DNA of 64,000 nucleotides. Origin: Dyadobacter jiangsuensis. Its GTDB lineage: Bacteria; Bacteroidota; Bacteroidia; Cytophagales; Spirosomataceae. The stretch lies in NCBI RefSeq assembly GCF_003014695.1, contig NZ_PYAS01000021.1, forward strand, positions 18,883 to 82,882, in the 5' to 3' direction. Every line of letters begins with the position of its first letter. Position 1 is the first letter of the stretch. Made by a program: the position numbers and the translations under genes. Below, one piece after another: positions 43,869 through 53,186 of the stretch. The notes under the pieces were generated by a model. It was not told the DNA's origin and made no database searches. It saw only the letters and a program-made list of their open reading frames with translations.

Positions 43869-44983
43869 GGACATTACGATTTTTATTACGCAAAGAATTC
43901 AGGCAGATTTTCAGGGATAAATCGATCGTGGCGATGATTTTCTTCATGCCGATGGTACAGCTGATATTGATGCCGCTTGCTGCCGACTATGAGGTTAGAA
44001 ATATCAATTTATCCGTGGTCGACCACGACAAATCTCCTTATTCTCAAAAGCTGATTGCTAAAATCGTTGCATCCGGCTACTTCCGGCTTACAGGCTACAA
44101 TGCGTCGTTCAAAGAGGCATTCGGGCTGATCGAATCCGATAAGGCCGATCTGATCCTTGAAATTCCGCATGATTTCGAAAGAAATCTCATCCGGGAGGAT
44201 CATGAGAAGCTTTTTGTGGCGGTGAATGCGATCAACGGTACGAAGGCGAGCCTGGGCGGTTCCTATTTGGGAAGCATTATCGGGGATTTCAATGCGGATA
44301 TCCGGATGCAGCTCGTTACGCCGCCGCGGTTCAGCCAGTTCCCGGTAATCGAGGTGGTGGCTTCGAACTGGTTCAACCCGGTTTTGAATTACAAGGTATT
44401 TATCGTCCCGGGCATTCTGGCGATCCTGGTCACGATGGTCGGCGGGTTTTTGTCCGCATTGAATATCGTTCGGGAGAAGGAAATCGGTACGATTGAGCAG
44501 ATCAACGTGACGCCGATCAAGAAGCACATTTTTATATTAGGTAAACTGATCCCGTTCTGGGTGCTGGCCAATATTGTTTTCACGATCGGCCTGTTGGTGG
44601 CGCGGTTTGTGTACGGAATCGTGCCGGTAGGAAGCTTGCTGACGCTGTATGCATTCATTTCAGTGTATTTGCTCGCCGTTTTGGGCTTCGGTTTGATGGT
44701 ATCGACGTTTTGCGACACCCAGCAGCAGGCCATGTTCATCATGTTCTTTTTCATGATGTTGTTCATACTGCTGGGAGGCTTGTTCACGTCGATCGACAGC
44801 ATGCCCGAATGGGCCAAGCTGATCACGCGCGTCAATCCCGTGCGCTACATGATCGAGGTAATGCGGATGGTTATTCTCAAAGGCAGTAGTTTCATCGATG
44901 TGCTGCCGCACGTCGGGGTAGTGGCATGCATGGCGGCAGTGCTGAATGGATGGGCGGTTTTGAATTATAAGAAGACAAATTGA
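43865..44983 (+). CDS. ABC-2 type permease, YbhR-like
   Basis: A 372-residue membrane protein with the same topology as the preceding permease (helix near 20-40, periplasmic loop, five C-terminal helices). VREKEIGTIEQINVTPIKKH is the coupling segment and ARVNPVRYMIEVMRMVILKG the conserved C-terminal motif. It forms the second half of the translocation channel with the upstream permease. It is the last gene of the exporter operon. Confidence 0.93.
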   Translation: MRTLRFLLRKEFRQIFRDKSIVAMIFFMPMVQLILMPLAADYEVRNINLSVVDHDKSPYSQKLIAKIVASGYFRLTGYNASFKEAFGLIESDKADLILEIPHDFERNLIREDHEKLFVAVNAINGTKASLGGSYLGSIIGDFNADIRMQLVTPPRFSQFPVIEVVASNWFNPVLNYKVFIVPGILAILVTMVGGFLSALNIVREKEIGTIEQINVTPIKKHIFILGKLIPFWVLANIVFTIGLLVARFVYGIVPVGSLLTLYAFISVYLLAVLGFGLMVSTFCDTQQQAMFIMFFFMMLFILLGGLFTSIDSMPEWAKLITRVNPVRYMIEVMRMVILKGSSFIDVLPHVGVVACMAAVLNGWAVLNYKKTN

Positions 44984-44989
44984 GTTATT

Positions 44990-45031
44990 GACCGCCGACC
45001 GCCGACCGCCGACCGCCGACCGCCGACCGCC
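44990..45031. repeat. Six perfect tandem GACCGCC heptamers
   Basis: Six identical GACCGCC units (44990, 44997, 45004, 45011, 45018, 45025) fill most of the 99-base gap between the exporter operon and the convergent dehydrogenase gene. Immediately after, 45041-45072 holds TGACAATGCC, TGACGACGCA and TGACAACAAC, members of the 10-bp repeat family. Copy number of such a tract may vary between strains. Confidence 0.9.
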
Positions 45032-45082
45032 GCTCAAATCTGACAATGCCTGACGACGCAACTACACATGACAACAACGTGC

Positions 45083-46096
45083 CTATTCCAGCTCAACCAT
45101 CGCCTTAATCACCCCATTCGCCGGGTCGAGCCAGCTTTCGAATTCATCCTTCACCTGCCCGAACGCAACGCGGTGGGTGATGTATGTTTTCGGATCGACC
45201 AAACCGTTTTTCATGCTATGGATCACATGCTCGAAATCGGCGCGGGTTGCGTTGCGGCTGCTCATTAATGTAGCCTCGCGCTTGTGAAACTCGGGGTGGC
45301 TGAATGCAATTTCGCCTTTTTGAAGACCTACCAGCACGTATTTGCCGCTATGAGCCAGGTAGGCAAAAGCAGTGTTAATGGCGCGTAAATTACCGGTTGC
45401 GTCGATGACGACGGTCGGCATATCGCCATTTGTAATCTCGGCAAGGCGTTCGATTACGTTTTCGGTCAGGCCATTAATGGTGTGCTCTACGCCGATGCGG
45501 TCGCGGCAGAATGCGAGGCGCTGATCGTTGATATCGAGGGCAATCACCTTTCCGCCGGCAATGCGGGCAAACTCCATCGTTCCCAAACCAATAGGCCCCG
45601 CACCCACTACGAGTACAAACTCGTCCTTGCGTACGTCCGCGCGGCGCACGCCATGCGCGCCTATCGCGAGTGGCTCCACGAGCGCGAGCTCATCGAAGCT
45701 CAGACCGTCGCCGTGCACGAGCGAATAGGAGGGCACGGAGAGGTATTCCACCATTCCGCCATCAATGTGGACGCCCGACACTTTCAGAGTGGTGCAGCAG
45801 TTGGGCTTACCATTTCGGCATGCAACGCATTTGCCGCAGTTGAAATACGGCACGAACGTAACCGCCTCACCTGTCACAAAACCCGGCGCATCGGTTTCTA
45901 CGATTTCTCCGGCCAGTTCATGGCCCAATATTCTTGGATAGTGGAAGAAAGGCTGCGTTCCCTCGTAGGCGTGTAAATCGGTTCCGCAGATGCCTATTCT
46001 TTTGATTTTCAACAGGGTGTGCCCCGGTGTGGCTACCGGCGCCTCGGCTTGTTCATAGGAGAACGAGCCGGGCGTGGTACAAACGAGTATTTCCAT
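45083..46096 (-). CDS. Zinc-dependent medium-chain alcohol dehydrogenase
   Basis: A 337-residue enzyme. Catalytic zinc ligands are in GICGTDLHAYEG (Cys), ILGHELAGE (His, Glu), and the structural zinc in CGKCVACRNGKPNCC (four Cys). The NAD-binding motif is VVGAGPIGLGTM. With FucP and the SDR upstream it probably acts in oxidation of L-fucose or its derivatives (inference from context). It starts 9 bases after the SDR gene ends. Confidence 0.9.
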   Translation of the reverse strand: MEILVCTTPGSFSYEQAEAPVATPGHTLLKIKRIGICGTDLHAYEGTQPFFHYPRILGHELAGEIVETDAPGFVTGEAVTFVPYFNCGKCVACRNGKPNCCTTLKVSGVHIDGGMVEYLSVPSYSLVHGDGLSFDELALVEPLAIGAHGVRRADVRKDEFVLVVGAGPIGLGTMEFARIAGGKVIALDINDQRLAFCRDRIGVEHTINGLTENVIERLAEITNGDMPTVVIDATGNLRAINTAFAYLAHSGKYVLVGLQKGEIAFSHPEFHKREATLMSSRNATRADFEHVIHSMKNGLVDPKTYITHRVAFGQVKDEFESWLDPANGVIKAMVELE

Positions 46097-46105
46097 GGAT
46101 CGGTA

Positions 46106-46894
46106 TCAGGAATTGGCCAGTGCGCGATCGAGGTGGACGTAGCCGCCGTCGACATAAATGAGCTGTCCGGTCGTGTGGCTGGATCTTTCCGAAAGCAGGA
46201 ATACGGTCATATTAGCGATTTCCTCGGCGGTTGTCATGCGGTTTTCCAAGGGGATATTGGCTGTAATGGCCGCCAGTTTTTCCTGCGGATTGGGCAGGGT
46301 CTCGATCCATTTTTCGTACAGCGGCGTCCAGCATTCGGCCACGATCACCGAGTTCACGCGGATGCCGTATTTAAGCAGTTCTACCGCCCATTCGCGGGTC
46401 AGCGCGTTGCGACCTCCGTTGGAAGCGGCATATGCCGAGGTTCCGCCCTGGCCGGTGTCCGCGGTTTTGGAGCTGATATTCACGATAGAGCCTTTGGACG
46501 CTTTCAGCGCAGGCAACGCATAATGTGCCATCAGGTAGTAATGCACCACGTTTTTGTGCAAAGAGGCGATAAAGCCGTCATATGTGCCGTTTTCAAGCCC
46601 TACGCCGTCATTTACTCCGGCATTGTTCACCAGGCCGTCGATCCGGCCGTATTTGTCCAAAACTGCTTTTACTGCATTTTCGGATGCTTCGGGTTGCGTA
46701 AGTTCGGCAGCAACCTGAAAGGACTCTTTACCTTGTGCAGCCAGTGCGTCGACCACCTTCTGGTTGTCGTCCGCATTTCTGCCGACGATCACGGGAATTG
46801 CTCGTTCGGATGCCAGCACTTGTACTATGCCTTCGCCGATACCTTTTGCACCACCGGTCACGATGACCACCTTATTTTGAAGTTTTAAATCCAT
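46106..46894 (-). CDS. SDR-family sugar dehydrogenase, L-fucose dehydrogenase-like
   Basis: A 262-residue short-chain dehydrogenase. The cofactor motif TGGAKGIGEGI (TGxxxGxG) is near 14-24, NNAG near 88-91, and the catalytic Ser in NISSKTAD. At the active site Tyr155 is followed by AASN, so the usual catalytic Lys (YxxxK) is Asn159. In the operon with FucP and a zinc dehydrogenase it is probably the first oxidation step for L-fucose. The changed Lys may be a subfamily trait. Confidence 0.85.
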   Translation of the reverse strand: MDLKLQNKVVIVTGGAKGIGEGIVQVLASERAIPVIVGRNADDNQKVVDALAAQGKESFQVAAELTQPEASENAVKAVLDKYGRIDGLVNNAGVNDGVGLENGTYDGFIASLHKNVVHYYLMAHYALPALKASKGSIVNISSKTADTGQGGTSAYAASNGGRNALTREWAVELLKYGIRVNSVIVAECWTPLYEKWIETLPNPQEKLAAITANIPLENRMTTAEEIANMTVFLLSERSSHTTGQLIYVDGGYVHLDRALANS

Positions 46895-46934
46895 TATGAT
46901 TAATATAAAAACTTATAAATGAATAGCTTATCTG

Positions 46935-48191
46935 TTAATGCGACGTGCTCAGCGTCACACTTTTCACGGAGCTGTTACGGATCGCGAAGTATAGCACTAC
47001 GAGGAAACACACCGCAGGGACTATGTAAGCTGTTTGAATGGACGAAATATCCGATACCTGCCCCATAATGACCGGGAAAAACGCACCGCCTACGATCGAC
47101 ATGATCACGAGCGATGAACCGATTTTGGTTTTTTCGCCCAATCCGCGGATACTCAATGCGAAGATCGTCGGGAACATGATCGACATGAAGAATTCTACGC
47201 CTACCAATGCGTAAACGGAGAACATACCGTCGGTAAGCACTGCGATAATGAGCAATACGATATTGGCAACACTGTAAATGGCCAGCAAACGTGGTGGTGC
47301 TACAAAGCGCATCAGATAGGTACCAATAAACCTGCCGATCATAAATGCCAGCAGCGCGCCGGAAAGGAGGTAAGCAGCCGTTTTTTCATCAATACCGGCC
47401 ACATGGTCGGCAAAACGGATAAAGAAGCTGCTGATACACACCTGCGCACCTACGTAAAAGAATTGTGCTGTGGTACCCAGGATCAGGTTTTTTTCGCCCC
47501 AGATCGAGCCGCTCGGCTTTTGATCTGCCACTTCTTCTTCCTCCTTGATTTCCGGCAGGGAAGTCCGCCAGATCATCACCGCCACGAACAGTACTACCAG
47601 ACCAATCAATATAAACGGAATCTGTACCGATGAGGCTTCCTCGTTCAGGTAAGCATTCAGCTGGTCGGGGGACATCGCCTGATGCTCGGCTTCGCTGAGT
47701 GTTTTACCCGAAAGAATGAACTTTCCACCCATTAACGGGGCCAGAAATGCCGCCAGGCCGTTGAATGACTGTGCAAAATTGAGTCGTTGCGTAGCGGATT
47801 CGGGGTCGCCGAGTACTGTAATGTAAGGATTGGCCGCTGTTTCGAGCATGGTTAGCCCGCTGGCGATTACAAATAATGCAAACAGGAAGAACCCGAAATG
47901 CCGCATTTCAGATGCGGGATAAAAGAGAAATGAGCCGGTGGCAAAAAGCAGCAAGCCAAAGGCGATGCCCGCTTTGTATCCATACTTTTTCATGAAAAGC
48001 CCGGCAGGCAATGCGATCAGGAAGTAGGCAATGTAAGAAGCGGAGTCGATCAGCGCCGATTGGAAGTCGCTGAGCTGACAGGCTTTCTTTAAATGCGGGA
48101 TCAGGATCGGGTTGAGATTAAGGGCAAAGCCCCAGAGAAAAAACAGTGACGTGATGAGGATGACAGCCAGCCGCGTCTTACGATCGGTCAT
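46935..48191 (-). CDS. fucP: L-fucose:H+ symporter
   Basis: A 418-residue major-facilitator transporter with 12 predicted helices. ILITSLFFLWGFALNLNPIL is the hallmark first helix of FucP, and ALLMLETAANPY corresponds to the ETAANPY motif (SGLTMLETAANPYITVLG here). It imports L-fucose or related 6-deoxy sugars. First gene of the three-gene minus-strand operon; 40 bases from the SDR gene. Confidence 0.93.
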   Translation of the reverse strand: MTDRKTRLAVILITSLFFLWGFALNLNPILIPHLKKACQLSDFQSALIDSASYIAYFLIALPAGLFMKKYGYKAGIAFGLLLFATGSFLFYPASEMRHFGFFLFALFVIASGLTMLETAANPYITVLGDPESATQRLNFAQSFNGLAAFLAPLMGGKFILSGKTLSEAEHQAMSPDQLNAYLNEEASSVQIPFILIGLVVLFVAVMIWRTSLPEIKEEEEVADQKPSGSIWGEKNLILGTTAQFFYVGAQVCISSFFIRFADHVAGIDEKTAAYLLSGALLAFMIGRFIGTYLMRFVAPPRLLAIYSVANIVLLIIAVLTDGMFSVYALVGVEFFMSIMFPTIFALSIRGLGEKTKIGSSLVIMSIVGGAFFPVIMGQVSDISSIQTAYIVPAVCFLVVLYFAIRNSSVKSVTLSTSH

Positions 48192-48235
48192 AAAGGTTAA
48201 AAATTAATAGATGCAGGAACGGCTGTAAAGTAAAA

Positions 48236-48313
48236 CAAAACAATGCAAAGGAATTATATTTTTTTACGGGGAAATGCTTCTTTGCCCCATAAATATTCCG
48301 ATACATTGTTTTG
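48236..48313. promoter_or_regulatory. Inverted repeat between the LytTR gene and fucP
   Basis: CAAAACAATG (48236-48245) and CATTGTTTTG (48304-48313) are perfect complements, 58 bases apart, and each is followed by CAAAGG. It lies in the 135-base gap upstream of fucP. It may be an operator of the fucose operon or a terminator-like structure; nothing decides between them. Confidence 0.35.
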
Positions 48314-48326
48314 CAAAGGTTGGATT

Positions 48327-49073
48327 TCAGATATTCAGCTGCCGCTGGACTTCGTCCTTTTTCCTGCGCGATACCTCGATGCGCGAACCGTCGGAGAGGA
48401 TGATGAATTCATTATTATTGCTGATCCGGATAATGTGGTCGAGGTTGACCAGGTGGGATTTATGCGTCCGGATGAAACGGAACTTGGCGAGCATATCTTC
48501 GAAATGTTTCAGCGTTTTGCTCGCGATAAATGGCCGCTTGTTGATCAGATGAATGATCGTGTAGTTGCGGTCGGCTTCCAGGCGAAGGATTTCATGCACC
48601 AGAAAGAAAAAAACACCCTCGCTCGAAGGTACTGCCAGCCGGAAATCCTTCACATCCCGTTTGTCGATGTTGGCGGCCAGGTTTTCAAACAGCATTTTAC
48701 GCTGCCGCGAACTCTCGTTCTTCGTGTTGTGCCGTTTTACCGCCTCTTTCAGGTCTTCCGGACTAATGGGTTTCAACAGATAGTCCAGTGCACTGAACCG
48801 GATCGCCTGAATGGCGTACTGGTTGTGGGCTGTAATGAAGATCACGTCGAAATCGGGATTGTTGGGGAGCTGTAAAAAGTCGAACCCGTTTTGATGGGGC
48901 ATTTCCACGTCGAGGAAAACCAGATCGGGCTGATAAAATTCCAGTACGCCCCTGGCTTCTTCCACGGATGCGGCAGTCCGTACCTCTGTGATTTCGGGTA
49001 CAAAACTGATGATAAGCTGGTGCAAAACATTGCGGGCTCTTGGCTCGTCGTCGATGATCAGCGCTTTTATCAT
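48327..49073 (-). CDS. LytTR-family response regulator
   Basis: A 248-residue regulator. The receiver domain (about 1-120) has ALIIDDEPRAR, phosphoacceptor Asp55 in LVFLDVEMPHQNG and the signalling Lys in YLLKPISPE. The LytTR DNA-binding domain follows (about 150-248, ADRNYTIIHLI and RTHKSHLVNLDHI). No histidine kinase gene is adjacent, so its partner is elsewhere. It lies upstream of fucP in the same direction, but the 135-base gap with an inverted repeat argues against simple co-transcription. Confidence 0.92.
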   Translation of the reverse strand: MIKALIIDDEPRARNVLHQLIISFVPEITEVRTAASVEEARGVLEFYQPDLVFLDVEMPHQNGFDFLQLPNNPDFDVIFITAHNQYAIQAIRFSALDYLLKPISPEDLKEAVKRHNTKNESSRQRKMLFENLAANIDKRDVKDFRLAVPSSEGVFFFLVHEILRLEADRNYTIIHLINKRPFIASKTLKHFEDMLAKFRFIRTHKSHLVNLDHIIRISNNNEFIILSDGSRIEVSRRKKDEVQRQLNI

Positions 49074-49248
49074 AGTGGGTATGGTGTTAAAATACCTTGT
49101 GAATGCAGCTCACCCGGCTGCGATTTTTTCACAAAGTATGATAACGGGCACAACCGAGCTTATTCCAATGTCCGTATGGTACCAAACGGTTATTGAAAGG
49201 AACGGCAGCCCCAAACCAGCGAGATTTCGCGTCCTTTTAAAGCGGATT

Positions 49249-50274
49249 TTAATGCACCTGGCTTTCGTAGCCGACCGGTTTTTTCTGAAAACTGTAAATC
49301 AGATAGAAAAGCGCCGGCAGGATCAGAATGCTGCCCAGCAACAATGCCCACGCAAGCGCCTCGATTGTTTTTTCCTGGCCGGCATGCTCGGTGAGCGACA
49401 GATAGCCGCCGCCTTTCAGTATAACGATGTTGGGAAAGTGCCTGAAAGTGGTGGTAAGGAGGATCATGGTCACCTGGAAACCCGCCAGCGGCCGCAACAG
49501 ATTGATTTTTCCCTGGTACAGCAAAGTCCACATCCAGATCAGCGAGAGCGTAGCCGAAAGAATGGCAATGCGTCCGATCCAATTTCCGAAAACCCAGTCG
49601 AACAGCGGAATATGCTCAAACCACGCGGCAGCAAATACCAACGCACCGCAAACGACCGCAGCGATATTGAAAAACTGCGCCTTATGCGCAAACCGCAGGC
49701 GCTCGTGTTCGACATCCGTCTCGCCGATAAGGTAAACCGACGCCAGAAAACCGCAAATTGAGACCGTGAACAATCCAACCGTGACGGAAAACCAATGCAG
49801 CCAGCTGAAAATGTAGGCATCGGCAAAAGTGCTGGCCTGCGGATCGATATGCCCGGATACTGCGCTGCCCGCAATGATCCCCAGAAAAAGCGGGGTCGTG
49901 AAGCTGGAAATTGCGAAAATGGTATTGTAGAGATGCTGCATATCATCCACCACCGCATCATAATGCCGGAATGTGAACGCCGTTCCGCGGGCGATAATGC
50001 CGATCAGCATGACGGTAAGCGGAATATGCAGGTTCACCGACATGGTAGAGTAAATTACCGGAAATCCGACGAACAGGATTACAATTGCGATAATGAGCCA
50101 CATATGGTTTGCTTCCCAGATCGGCCCGATGGCAGAGTACAACGTTTTGCGGGTAACCTGTTTGTTTTTCTGCGAGGTAAAAAGCTCAATGATCCCCGCG
50201 CCAAAATCCGCCCCGCCCAGCAGCAGGTACAAGAGGATCGACGCCCAGAGGTATGTGATGACGATGTAGAGCAT
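49249..50274 (-). CDS. cydB: Cytochrome bd oxidase subunit II
   Basis: A 341-residue membrane protein with eight or nine helices. The N-terminus LWASILLYLLLGGADFGAGI is the conserved CydB start, and GPIWEANHMWLIIAIVILF another signature. With CydA it forms the quinol:oxygen oxidoreductase that works at low oxygen. It is separated from cydA by a 179-base spacer with repeats, whereas these genes usually adjoin. Confidence 0.95.
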   Translation of the reverse strand: MLYIVITYLWASILLYLLLGGADFGAGIIELFTSQKNKQVTRKTLYSAIGPIWEANHMWLIIAIVILFVGFPVIYSTMSVNLHIPLTVMLIGIIARGTAFTFRHYDAVVDDMQHLYNTIFAISSFTTPLFLGIIAGSAVSGHIDPQASTFADAYIFSWLHWFSVTVGLFTVSICGFLASVYLIGETDVEHERLRFAHKAQFFNIAAVVCGALVFAAAWFEHIPLFDWVFGNWIGRIAILSATLSLIWMWTLLYQGKINLLRPLAGFQVTMILLTTTFRHFPNIVILKGGGYLSLTEHAGQEKTIEALAWALLLGSILILPALFYLIYSFQKKPVGYESQVH

Positions 50275-50286
50275 TGTTAATGAGTG

Positions 50287-50447
50287 AATGACTGAATGAC
50301 TGAATGAACGAATGATTGAATGTGTGAAAGGTCAGGTATGGTCAAGTGTTGCCAGTTGTGGTCGGGAGTCGTATTTGTTTAATATTGACAATTCATGACT
50401 ACTTCTGACCCAATGACTATATTCAATCATTCAGTCATTCAATCATT
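50287..50447. repeat. Nested inverted-repeat element between cydA and cydB
   Basis: Outer arms are octamers: AATGACTG, AATGACTG, AATGAACG, AATGATTG, AATGTGTG (50287-50326) and their complements CAATCATT, CAGTCATT, CAATCATT (50424-50447). Inner arms carry 10-bp family units: GGTCAGGTATGGTCA and GTGTTGCCA, GTTGTGGTCG (about 50330-50362), and TTGACAATTCATGAC, TACTTCTGACC (about 50389-50410). The whole 179-base spacer would fold into one long hairpin in cydAB mRNA. It may separate expression of the two genes. Confidence 0.85.
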
Positions 50448-50453
50448 CAAAAT

Positions 50454-51764
50454 TCAATCAACATCGTACAACTTCCCAACCATCCGTATCTGCCGGTAAA
50501 GCATGAAAACTACAAATGCTGCCAGTGAGACGTAGATGGCTGTAAAGAGATAAAATGAATAGGCGATGCCGGGCATGGGGGTAACGGCATTGGCGGTGCG
50601 CATGATGCCGTAGATGATCCATGGCTGGCGGCCGACTTCGGTCACCGTCCAGCCGGCTTCAACTGCTATGAAGCCGAGCGGCGTCGCAATGGCGAACAGT
50701 TTCAACAGCCAGGGCTCCTGCAACCATTTCCGCTTCTTCCATAATGCCGTAAAATAGAGCACCGAAACCAGCATCATCGCCATACCCATTCCGACCATGA
50801 TCTGAAAGGCATAATGGGTTACCGCGACGGGCGGGTGGTTTTCTTCCGGAATGCGATCGAGGCCAGTTACTTCCGCCGTGAAATCGCCATGCGCCAGAAA
50901 GCTCAGGAAGCCCGGCAGTTTGATCGCAAAATCGACCTTCTTTTCCGCTTCATTGGGAATACCTCCCACAATCAGGGAAGCCGATTTTTCGGTGTGGAAA
51001 TGGGCCTCCATCGCAGCCAGTTTTGCGGGTTGCCGGATCGCGACGTCCTTGGCCGAAATATCACCGCTCAACGGCTGTACGATTGCCGCTGCGCAGCCGA
51101 ACACGGCCGCGATGGTAAACGATTTGGTGTGAAAAATGACGTTGTTTCCGCGCAGGATCATCAGCGCGTGCACCCCCGCGACCGCGAAACCCGTAGCGGC
51201 GAATGCGGCGATTGTCATGTGCAATGCCTGCGAAAACCAGGCTTCGTTGAACATCGCCGCAATGGGATCTATATTAAGGTACTGTCCATTCAAATACTCA
51301 AAACCCGCCGGGCTATTCATCCACGCGTTGGCTGCGACCACAAGAATGCCCGATGCGAGCCCGCTCACACCCACGACCACGCCCGTGAACCAGTGGAACC
51401 ATGGATTGAAGCGGTCCCAGCCGTAAAGGAAGAAACCCAGCGCGATCGCTTCAATAAAAAATGCCGTTCCTTCGAGGGAAAACGGCATCCCGAAAATCGG
51501 GCCGGCGTGTTTCATAAACTCCGGCCACAGAAGACCAAGCTCAAACGATAGCACCGTACCCGATACCGCGCCGGTTGCGAAGAAAATGGCAACGCCCTTA
51601 CTCCAAGCCTTTGTAACGTTTTTATATACGGTCTGACCGGTTTTGAGATAGTAGTAATGGGCGACGGCCATAAAAAACGGCATCACCATTCCAATACACG
51701 AAAATATAATGTGAAAGCCCAGAGAAAGGGCCATTTGAGATCTGGCGGCTATGAAGTCGTTCAT
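50454..51764 (-). CDS. cydA: Cytochrome bd oxidase subunit I
   Basis: A 436-residue membrane protein with nine helices. The heme b595 ligand His is in LSLGFHIIFS, and GWTVTEVGRQPW is the conserved CydA motif before the C-terminal helices. At 436 residues it lacks the long Q-loop insertion of E. coli CydA, so it belongs to the short-Q-loop type. It oxidises quinol and passes electrons to oxygen. Confidence 0.96.
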   Translation of the reverse strand: MNDFIAARSQMALSLGFHIIFSCIGMVMPFFMAVAHYYYLKTGQTVYKNVTKAWSKGVAIFFATGAVSGTVLSFELGLLWPEFMKHAGPIFGMPFSLEGTAFFIEAIALGFFLYGWDRFNPWFHWFTGVVVGVSGLASGILVVAANAWMNSPAGFEYLNGQYLNIDPIAAMFNEAWFSQALHMTIAAFAATGFAVAGVHALMILRGNNVIFHTKSFTIAAVFGCAAAIVQPLSGDISAKDVAIRQPAKLAAMEAHFHTEKSASLIVGGIPNEAEKKVDFAIKLPGFLSFLAHGDFTAEVTGLDRIPEENHPPVAVTHYAFQIMVGMGMAMMLVSVLYFTALWKKRKWLQEPWLLKLFAIATPLGFIAVEAGWTVTEVGRQPWIIYGIMRTANAVTPMPGIAYSFYLFTAIYVSLAAFVVFMLYRQIRMVGKLYDVD

Positions 51765-51926
51765 GGGAATAGATTTACTGAAAAAATATCGTTTTCCGGT
51801 TTAGGAGCAGCCTGCCAAGGGTATTTCAAAACTAGTCAAGACTTTTTAGAAGAACCATCATTTGTGCTAAAATGATTGGGTTTTCGGCCTTTTTTTATCA
51901 AAATGTTTCACGCGTTAAAAGCAACC

Positions 51927-53186
51927 ATGGACAAGGTGAAAAAAATCATTGCCATACTGCTATTCCTCACGGGAGGAGTTCACGCACAATTCAAACAACC
52001 GTGGCTGATCGACGCCCGGCATATCAAAGTGGATACCCTTCTGTGGGACCTGAACGAGCTTAGCAAAGCTCCGCAATCCCGCTGGCTCGACGATACCAGC
52101 GCCGTTCGGTCACTCATATATAAGAGCGTCGATTTTGAAGGCAAACCGACGGAGGTTTTCGCTTATTACTCCAATCCGGACATCATCGCCGGACGACCCG
52201 CGACTAACCAGAAATTCCCGGGTCTGGTACTGATCCACGGCGGAGGAGGCAAGGCATTCCATGAGTGGGTCGAAAAATGGGCGAATGAAGGTTATGCGGC
52301 GATTGCGATGGATCTGTCGGGTAATGGCGCCGACGGGCAGAAGGTAACGCAACCCGGGCCGGAGCAATCCAACGAAAACAAATTTCAGAAGATCGAAAAG
52401 GGCAATTTAAAAGATGTGTGGACCTATCACGCCGTTGCCAGCGGTATTCTGGCGCATTCGTTACTACAAAGTTTCCCGGAAATCGACCCGTTGCGTACCG
52501 GCGTGACGGGCATCAGCTGGGGCGGCTACCTTACCTGCCTCGTAGCAAGCCTCGACAGCCGTTTCATCGCTGCCGCGCCGGTTTATGGATGTGGTTTTTA
52601 TGATGAATCGGATGTTTTTAAACAAAACCTGAATGCATTGTCCCCCAAAGCAAAAACGCGCTGGATGAAGTTCTTCGACCCGTCGGCTTACTTGCCTTAC
52701 TCCAAGCCGAGTATGTTTTTTATCAATGGAAACAAGGATAAGCACTATAATGTAGGACCCTACATAAAAACCTATCAGCTAAGTAAAAACAAACAAGTAT
52801 GTATTATCCCCGACATGCCTCACAGCCATAAGGACGGTTGGGCACCTGTCGAGATCCGTACCTTTTTCGATGGCGCGTTAAATGGCAATCCTCGTCCATT
52901 CGTGACTGCGAGTACCATCAGTTTGGAAAATAATCAGCTTACCGTGATCCTAAAACCTATCGCCGGCAAGCAAGTAGCCTCTGCAGAGTTTTACTATACT
53001 AATGATATGACCTCCGACAATGAGCATCGTGTGTGGAACCACATTCCGGCCACGATCAACGATGACGCGCAGACGATCGTTCAGCCCATTCCAAAAGAAG
53101 GATACAAGTATGCTTTTTTCTACTTGAAGGATACAGACGGGGTTTCTGGAACGACGGTGTTTTTGAAGGATGGGAAGGGGTATTAG
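51927..53186 (+). CDS. Exported alpha/beta hydrolase (acetyl xylan esterase/dienelactone hydrolase-like)
   Basis: A 419-residue protein counted from the ATG at 51927, which gives a clean signal peptide (KKIIAILLFLTGGVHA); 51903 is an alternative ATG. Fold elements: LVLIHGGGGKAFHEW (oxyanion region), nucleophile elbow GISWGG, acidic residue in FFINGNKDKHY, and His in MPHSHKD. A C-terminal beta-rich domain (about 325-419) follows. It probably deacylates a glycan or ester. Its end overlaps the convergent dehydrogenase gene by 4 bases. Confidence 0.85.
   Translation: MDKVKKIIAILLFLTGGVHAQFKQPWLIDARHIKVDTLLWDLNELSKAPQSRWLDDTSAVRSLIYKSVDFEGKPTEVFAYYSNPDIIAGRPATNQKFPGLVLIHGGGGKAFHEWVEKWANEGYAAIAMDLSGNGADGQKVTQPGPEQSNENKFQKIEKGNLKDVWTYHAVASGILAHSLLQSFPEIDPLRTGVTGISWGGYLTCLVASLDSRFIAAAPVYGCGFYDESDVFKQNLNALSPKAKTRWMKFFDPSAYLPYSKPSMFFINGNKDKHYNVGPYIKTYQLSKNKQVCIIPDMPHSHKDGWAPVEIRTFFDGALNGNPRPFVTASTISLENNQLTVILKPIAGKQVASAEFYYTNDMTSDNEHRVWNHIPATINDDAQTIVQPIPKEGYKYAFFYLKDTDGVSGTTVFLKDGKGY

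Noticed and set aside
44990..45072. Possible CRISPR array because of regular repeats
   Set aside because: The units are 7 bases in direct tandem without unique spacers, and no cas gene is nearby.
48327..49073. LytTR regulator as the local regulator of cydAB
   Set aside because: Only adjacency supports it; no binding site or kinase gene is visible.
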